Assembly (NCBI RefSeq): GCF_014204895.1
Contig: NZ_JACHMF010000001.1
Coordinates: forward strand, 2,480,001 to 2,544,000
Origin: Paractinoplanes abujensis
GTDB taxonomy: Bacteria > Actinomycetota > Actinomycetes > Mycobacteriales > Micromonosporaceae
DNA length: 64,000 nt
Reading direction: 5' to 3'
The notes beneath the pieces were generated by a model. The model was not told the origin of the DNA and did no database searches. It saw nothing but the letters and a program-made list of their open reading frames with translations. Made by a program: the position numbers and the translations under genes. Shown in pieces: positions 60,909 to 64,000 of the stretch. How positions within the stretch are numbered: position 1 is the first letter of the stretch; each line of letters begins with the position of its first letter.

Positions 60909-62537
60909 GTGAGTCGTTTCGTCGAGGGTGTGGTCGCGAACGCGGAGCGGGCCCGCACCGGCATGGTCACCGGGGAACCGGGGCAGGCCGTCCGGCGCAC
61001 GTGGTCCGAGCTGCACAGTCAGGCCCGCCGCGTCGCGGGTGGGCTGATCGCCAACGGGCTGCGGCCCGGGCAGGCGGTGGCGGTGCTGGCGGGGATGCCG
61101 GTCGAGATCGCGCCGGTGGCTCAGGGTGTCTGGCTGGCCGGCGGGAGCATGACGATGGTGCACCAGCCCACCCCGCGCACCGATCTGAGCGTCTGGCGCG
61201 ACGACACCTTGCGCGTGCTGCGCATGATCGACGCGCAGCTGGTCGTCGTCGGCGCGCCGTTCGAGCAGATGGCGCCGATCCTGGACGGGTACGGGATCCC
61301 GAATGTCAGCCCGGGCGAGCTGGCCGCCGGCGACGAAGCCGCGCCGGTCGAGGCCGGCGAGGACAGTCCCGCCCTGCTCCAGCTGACCAGCGGCTCCACG
61401 GCCGAGCCGAAGGCCGTCCGGATCACCCACCGCAACCTGTTCGCCAACCTGACCGACTCGAGCCACCACCTCCGCTGCGGCGAGGACGGCGTCATGGTGT
61501 CGTGGCTGCCGATGTTCCATGACATGGGCATGATCGGCTGCCTGGCGCTGCCCATGCTCAGCGGCCTGGAGCTGGTCAGCGTCACACCGGCCGACTTCCT
61601 GAGCCGGCCGCTGCTGTGGGCCGAGCTGATGAGCCGGTACGGCGGGACGATCACCACCGCGCCCAATTTCGCGTGGGCGGTGCTCACCCGGCAGCTCGCG
61701 CGGGTCGAACCAGGCACTCTCGATCTGTCCGCGCTGCGCGTCGCGTGCAACGGCGCGGAGCCGATCGACCCGGCGACGATGCGCGCGTTCGTCACCGCCG
61801 CGTCCCGCTTCGGCTTCGATCCCGGCGCGGTGAACTGCTGTTACGGCGCCGCGGAGAGCACCCTGGTGATCTCGCTGTCCGAGGTGTCCGATCCGATGAC
61901 GCTCGACCGGGTCGACCCCGTCGCACTCGAACGCGACCGCCTGGCCAAGCCGGGTCCGCGCGAGATACCCATGCTGGGCCGGCCGTTCCCCAGCGTCGAG
62001 GTGCGCGTCGTCGACGACGAGGGCGCGAGCCTCGGTGAGCGCCAGGTCGGCCGCCTGCAGCTGCGCGGGGAGTCGGTGACCGACGGCTACATCACGCCCG
62101 GCGGGTTCGAGCCGGCCCGCGACGCCGACGGCTGGCTCGACATCGGCGACGAGGGCTACGTGGCCGACGGCCAGATCGTGGTGTGCGGGCGGCGCAAAGA
62201 CGTGATCATCATGGGCGGCCGCAACATCTACCCGACCGACATCGAGCGGGCGGCCGCGACAGTTCCCGGCGTACGGGAGGGCAACGTCGCCGCCGTGCGC
62301 CTGCTCGCCGGGGACGGACTCGCTCGTGAATCGTTCGCGGTGCTGGCCGAGTCGCGCGACGCCGGCGACCAACAGGCCGCGGAGCGGATCGCCAAGGAGG
62401 TCCGGGCCCGGGTGGTCGCGGAGATCGACGCGCGGCCCGCGGAGGTGTGCGTCCTGCCGCCCGGATCGCTGCCGAAGACGCCGTCCGGCAAGCTGCGCCG
62501 GGCGGCCGCGCGCGCCCTTCTGGCCAAATACAAGTGA
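60909..62537 (+). CDS. Fatty-acyl-AMP ligase (FAAL)
   Basis: 542 residues. ANL-family adenylation enzyme: P-loop LTSGSTAEPKAVRITH, FHDMGMIGCLALPML (FAAL signature region), NGAEPIDPATM, YGAAESTLVISL, DIGDEGYVADGQIVVCGRRKDVIIMGGRNIYP and C-terminal GSLPKTPSGKLRR. FAALs activate fatty acids for transfer to polyketide or NRPS carrier proteins. GTG 60909 with GGGAGG 4 bases upstream. No carrier protein or synthase nearby. Confidence 0.92.
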   Translation: MSRFVEGVVANAERARTGMVTGEPGQAVRRTWSELHSQARRVAGGLIANGLRPGQAVAVLAGMPVEIAPVAQGVWLAGGSMTMVHQPTPRTDLSVWRDDTLRVLRMIDAQLVVVGAPFEQMAPILDGYGIPNVSPGELAAGDEAAPVEAGEDSPALLQLTSGSTAEPKAVRITHRNLFANLTDSSHHLRCGEDGVMVSWLPMFHDMGMIGCLALPMLSGLELVSVTPADFLSRPLLWAELMSRYGGTITTAPNFAWAVLTRQLARVEPGTLDLSALRVACNGAEPIDPATMRAFVTAASRFGFDPGAVNCCYGAAESTLVISLSEVSDPMTLDRVDPVALERDRLAKPGPREIPMLGRPFPSVEVRVVDDEGASLGERQVGRLQLRGESVTDGYITPGGFEPARDADGWLDIGDEGYVADGQIVVCGRRKDVIIMGGRNIYPTDIERAAATVPGVREGNVAAVRLLAGDGLARESFAVLAESRDAGDQQAAERIAKEVRARVVAEIDARPAEVCVLPPGSLPKTPSGKLRRAAARALLAKYK

Positions 62538-62652
62538 TTGACTGCGATTAATTGACAGTCGGCTACCGGACAGTCGCTGGACATAGCGCCACTCCGTTTA
62601 CTCCATACGATGGGTCGGGGAAACCGAATCGATCTGGAGGAGGTGGACGGTC

Positions 62653-62868
62653 ATGCGGCGGCTTGATTTCCGGTCGGCCCGGTGGCGCAAGTCCAGGAGC
62701 AGCTCCGAGACGAACTGTGTCGAGGTGGCCCTGGTCGACGGGGTCGTCGGGGTGCGTGACTCCAAGAACCCGGGCGGTCCGGTGCTGGCTTTCACCAGGG
62801 CGGAGTGGACGGCCTTCCTGAGCGGCGTACGGGGCAACGAGTTCGAGCTCGACGAACTGGCGCGCTGA
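62653..62868 (+). CDS. DUF397 small protein
   Basis: 71 residues: DFRSARWRKSRSSSETNCVEVALVDGVVGVRDSKNPGGPVLAFTRAEWTAFLSGVRGNEF is the complete DUF397 domain. Such proteins are typical of actinomycetes and usually follow an XRE regulator in development-related systems; none is present here. GGAGGAGG upstream of the ATG. Standalone. Confidence 0.92.
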   Translation: MRRLDFRSARWRKSRSSSETNCVEVALVDGVVGVRDSKNPGGPVLAFTRAEWTAFLSGVRGNEFELDELAR

Positions 62869-63611
62869 CCTTCCGGGCCGGCCGGAACCGTTTTCGCAGC
62901 CTGCCGAATAGGCAGGACTCCGTTTGGCCGAGGCCCCGGCAATGGTTGAACAGCCACGCGCGGCCGGTGCAGAACGATCCGATCACGGCCGCTCAGGTCG
63001 TCGGGCAGCCGGGCGCGGGACTCGACCGGGCGCCTGGCCGGCAGATCGTCGAAGTACTTGCGCGACCCGTTTGGCCGTCGGGTACGGGCAGGTCGATGCA
63101 GGCGAAGCCGGCCGAGGCCGGCGCGGCGGGCCCGTCGAGCGCGGTGCTCATGTTGCCGCCCGGCGGAAGATGCATGGAGAACTCGGCGAAGAGGTCCTTC
63201 GCGCCGCGCCCCCGTCTCGTCGCCGACCAGGCCGTCAATGCCCGGCGGCGACGTCGGGCAGGCGTGCTCCCGGAGCTGTGCCGGGGAGGCGCTCCGCCCG
63301 GCACCGCCCGGACTCGCGCAAGAATGGCAGCCCTTCGTCGTTCGAGCCGGCCAGGCGGCCCGAGAGAGTGACCGTTGTCCAACACCGCGCCGCCCGTGTG
63401 CTGCTCGGCGACTCGGCCGGGCGGGCCCTGCTGCATCGATCGCGCCGGATGCCACAGGCCTGGCCTCACGTCCGGAGCCGGCGCCATCACTGATTTCGGT
63501 CGCCGTCCGCGCGAACGCCGCACCACCACTGACGACGGCGCAGGTACCGTCGTCGGTGATGTCACAACCGCAACTAATGGCAACAGCTTGCTAGTGACCG
63601 AGGTGGGCAGC
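62869..63611. other. 743-bp gene graveyard between DUF397 and larE
   Basis: High-GC, no intact supported gene. Short frames exist in all six directions, none with family-like motifs except the Nudix-like start at 63368. On the minus strand the region 63050-63200 reads as fragments (EFSMHLPPGG, GFACIDLPVP) that might be remnants of an enzyme. Confidence 0.5.
63368..63493 (+). pseudogene. Nudix hydrolase N-terminal fragment
   Basis: 41 codons beginning VTVVQHRAARVLLGDSAGRALLHRSRR, the characteristic opening of actinobacterial Nudix hydrolases, then ends in a stop without any Nudix box (GX5EX7REUXEEXGU). A 5' fragment or decayed gene. Confidence 0.45.
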
Positions 63612-64000
63612 GTGAATGACAGCGTGACAGATCCGGAACCACCCGACGTCGCGCGGGCGCTGACCCACATGGCGCAGCAGCTGCGCGGGATCGGGCGGCT
63701 CGGCGTGGCGTTCTCGGGCGGGGTGGACTCGTCGGTGCTGCTCTCGCTGGCCGCGCGCACGCTCGGGCCGGAAAGGGTGCTGGCCGTCCTCGGGGTGTCG
63801 CCGAGCCTGGCCGCCGACGAGCGGACCGCCGCGCACGAGGTGGCCGCGCACATCGGGGTGCCGATGATCGAGGTCGAGACGCGCGAAGGTGAGCGCGAGG
63901 CGTACCGCGCGAACGGCCCCGATCGCTGTTACCACTGCAAGGACGAGCTGTTCACGCGCATCGACGCGGCCGTCAGCGCGCAGCACGGGCTCGACGCGGT
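63612..64000 (+). CDS. larE: LarE-like ATP-dependent sacrificial sulfur transferase, N-terminal part (runs off the right edge)
   Basis: 129 residues visible. PP-loop ATP-pyrophosphatase motif VAFSGGVDSSVLLSLAA, then VAAHIGVPMIEVETREGEREAY and CYHCKDELFTRIDA, the LarE cysteine region. LarE gives its cysteine sulfur to the nickel-pincer cofactor of lactate racemase-type enzymes. GTG 63612 with GAGGTGG about 5 bases upstream. Downstream partners are outside the window. Confidence 0.9.
   Translation, partial: MNDSVTDPEPPDVARALTHMAQQLRGIGRLGVAFSGGVDSSVLLSLAARTLGPERVLAVLGVSPSLAADERTAAHEVAAHIGVPMIEVETREGEREAYRANGPDRCYHCKDELFTRIDAAVSAQHGLDA

Noticed and set aside
1..64000. tRNA or rRNA genes
   Set aside because: No cloverleaf with GGTTCGA-type T-arm or rRNA-like stretch noticed; a dedicated scan would be needed to exclude one fully.

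Overview
The window is a chromosomal stretch of a very GC-rich actinomycete, most likely a member of the Micromonosporaceae (Actinoplanes-like). The evidence is the strong G/C third-position bias, frequent GTG starts, many 4-bp ATGA/GTGA stop-start overlaps, and lineage-typical families: a DUF397 protein, two CGNR regulators, an F420-type PPOX protein, and a two-subunit methylmalonyl-CoA mutase with MeaB. No tRNA, rRNA, CRISPR array, intact insertion sequence or prophage was seen. The region is accessory in style: many short transcription units, about ten local regulators, and several decayed genes.

Layout. 1-8.2 kb: start of a flavin monooxygenase, the mutA-mutB-meaB operon for propionate/methylmalonyl-CoA metabolism, a DUF418 membrane protein and a NarL-type two-component pair. 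8.3-19.1 kb: a zinc-ribbon/STAS fusion, small membrane proteins, a CopC-CopD fusion, DUF3500, FhuF-like, PPOX, SEC-C and NmrA-type genes, then about 0.9 kb of non-coding, G-quadruplex-prone repeats. 19.1-26.5 kb: a GH3 glycosidase, two paralogous short-chain dehydrogenases (SDR), a haloalkane-dehalogenase-like hydrolase divergent from a CGNR regulator, and a PepSY membrane protein. 26.5-32.7 kb: a LysR regulator, a CopC/Dyp-peroxidase/PCuAC operon, a 55-bp tandem repeat array and a CopD-CtaG fusion. 32.7-36.2 kb: a second hydrolase/CGNR divergon and a decayed PL11 rhamnogalacturonan lyase. 36.2-43.7 kb: an FtsX-type ABC exporter, a lipoprotein plus GT2 glycosyltransferase operon, and a WYL regulator/VOC pair. 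43.8-49.6 kb: a Clp-N-like fragment, an unknown 577-residue protein, a MerR-methyltransferase fusion divergent from a ClpX-zinc-finger/HTH mini-protein, a membrane protein and an orphan ABC ATPase. 49.7-58 kb: an SDR pseudogene, an MFS/XRE pair, a PadR-ABC-FtsX operon, an SRPBCC protein, an MmyB-type regulator, an SDR and CutC. 58-64 kb: a truncated YiaAB protein, SDR, ArsR, roadblock, fatty-acyl-AMP ligase, DUF397, a gene graveyard and the start of larE.

Working together. Copper/haem handling recurs in four transcription units (CopC-CopD, PepSY protein, CopC/Dyp/PCuAC, CopD-CtaG). Two of them carry the same promoter, GGGAACTT-N16-GACCAA, which points to one ECF sigma factor. Two divergons of a CGNR regulator and an alpha/beta hydrolase have operator-like inverted repeats between the genes. 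The MerR-methyltransferase fusion faces the ClpX-like zinc-finger protein across a double inverted-repeat operator. These are the parts most likely to hold undescribed biology.
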